The notes under the pieces: model-generated
What the model was told of the DNA's origin: nothing
The model's input: only the letters and a program-made list of their open reading frames with translations
The model's database searches: none
Program-made: the position numbers and the translations under genes
Shown: positions 63,753 to 64,000 of the stretch, one piece after another
Position numbering within the stretch: position 1 is the stretch's first letter
Layout of the letters: the number at the start of each line of letters is the position of its first letter
Assembly: GCA_035934555.1 (NCBI GenBank)
Contig: DASYXT010000121.1
Span: 1-64,000 of the forward strand
Direction of reading: 5' to 3'
From: DASYXT01 sp035934555
GTDB taxonomy: Bacteria; Verrucomicrobiota; Verrucomicrobiia; Limisphaerales; UBA8199
Length of the DNA: 64,000 nucleotides

Positions 63753-64000
63753 TCATTTGGCGCGGGTAAGGGCGAGCCACCAAGGTATGATAATGAGCAA
63801 AGCAAACGCAAGGCCGGCGATGAGGTTGAGTTTGCCTTGATGCCGCAGCTTTAGAAATGGAGCGCAGACACCCGCCAGGACCAACCCACTGACAAAACCG
63901 CCGCCATGGGCCAGAAGGTCTGAACCAGGGTTCAACCCGAACAGGACAAAGAGCATGATGCCGGCGAAGAAGGCGGTGATGATGAGTTTACGGGCGCGCG
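63753..64000 (-). CDS. Rhomboid family intramembrane serine protease, C-terminal part
   Basis: The gene runs off the window edge; the frame is open to 64000. The visible 82 residues include LLAHGGGFVSGLVLAGV, the HxGG segment with the catalytic His that follows the rhomboid Ser. Two hydrophobic helices (LIITAFFAGIMLFVLFG; LIAGLAFALLIIIPWW) flank it. The GxSG serine motif would lie outside the window. It is the first visible gene of a likely rhomboid-C39-activase unit. Confidence 0.8.
   Translation of the reverse strand, partial: RARKLIITAFFAGIMLFVLFGLNPGSDLLAHGGGFVSGLVLAGVCAPFLKLRHQGKLNLIAGLAFALLIIIPWWLALTRAK

Noticed and set aside
1..64000. CRISPR array
   Set aside because: No series of regularly spaced identical repeats exists; repeated sequences are palindromic pairs or domain-level duplications.

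Overview
The window reads as a stretch of a G+C-rich chromosome from a soil or freshwater Verrucomicrobiota bacterium (Pedosphaera/Limisphaerales-like). This assignment is inferred from gene content, not from a search. The indicators are several type II pseudopilin-like proteins with the H-X9-DG processing motif, a PEP-CTERM protein, very large secreted LamG/Ig mosaic proteins, Ser/Thr kinases of the TPR type, a CehA/McbA-type exported protein, and many short palindromic repeats between genes.

Layout. 0.2-9.6 kb: secreted M61 peptidase, exported CehA/McbA-like protein, membrane Ser/Thr kinase with a TPR-like tail, a frameshifted secreted protein, and a YmdB-type phosphodiesterase. 9.8-16.9 kb: a plus-strand operon of trehalose synthase/maltokinase fusion, 4-alpha-glucanotransferase, MurQ and an FtsB-like protein, linking alpha-glucan and peptidoglycan recycling. 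17.0-20.3 kb: a minus-strand operon of a small membrane protein, dapF, dapA, dapB and folK. 20.5-27.7 kb: an orphan NarL-type regulator, a PagL-like outer-membrane protein, aconitase, a Tat-exported sugar isomerase-like protein, and a sigma factor fused to a large membrane domain.

28.0-31.3 kb is an accessory patch. An intact tRNA-Tyr lies at one end and a 38-nt copy of its 3' end lies 2.3 kb away, the pattern left by integration into a tRNA gene. Between them are two membrane proteins of unknown function and two copies of a repeat that encodes a conserved mini-peptide on the minus strand.

31.6-45.5 kb is a surface/secretion region: a discoidin/Ig mosaic protein, ffh, four pseudopilin-like genes and a four-LamG secreted protein. 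Three of the pseudopilin genes share a promoter and leader sequence (TTGACW, 18-nt spacer, AAGAAT-like). 45.5-64 kb carries dnaB, an unusual radical-SAM protein, an SGNH hydrolase, an S53 protease with Ig/LamG modules, a second orphan NarL regulator, the PEP-CTERM protein, a GH127 beta-L-arabinofuranosidase, a giant BadF/HgdC-type activase fusion, a C39-like secreted peptidase and the end of a rhomboid protease.

The most interesting unexplained signals are: (1) the tRNA-Tyr-bounded island; (2) the pseudopilin array with its shared promoter/leader and one member lacking the H-X9-DG region; (3) two uncharacterised modules shared by the secreted giants, an internal beta-rich module and a C-terminal tail; (4) several palindromic repeat families, some of which sit inside coding regions and supply protein residues.
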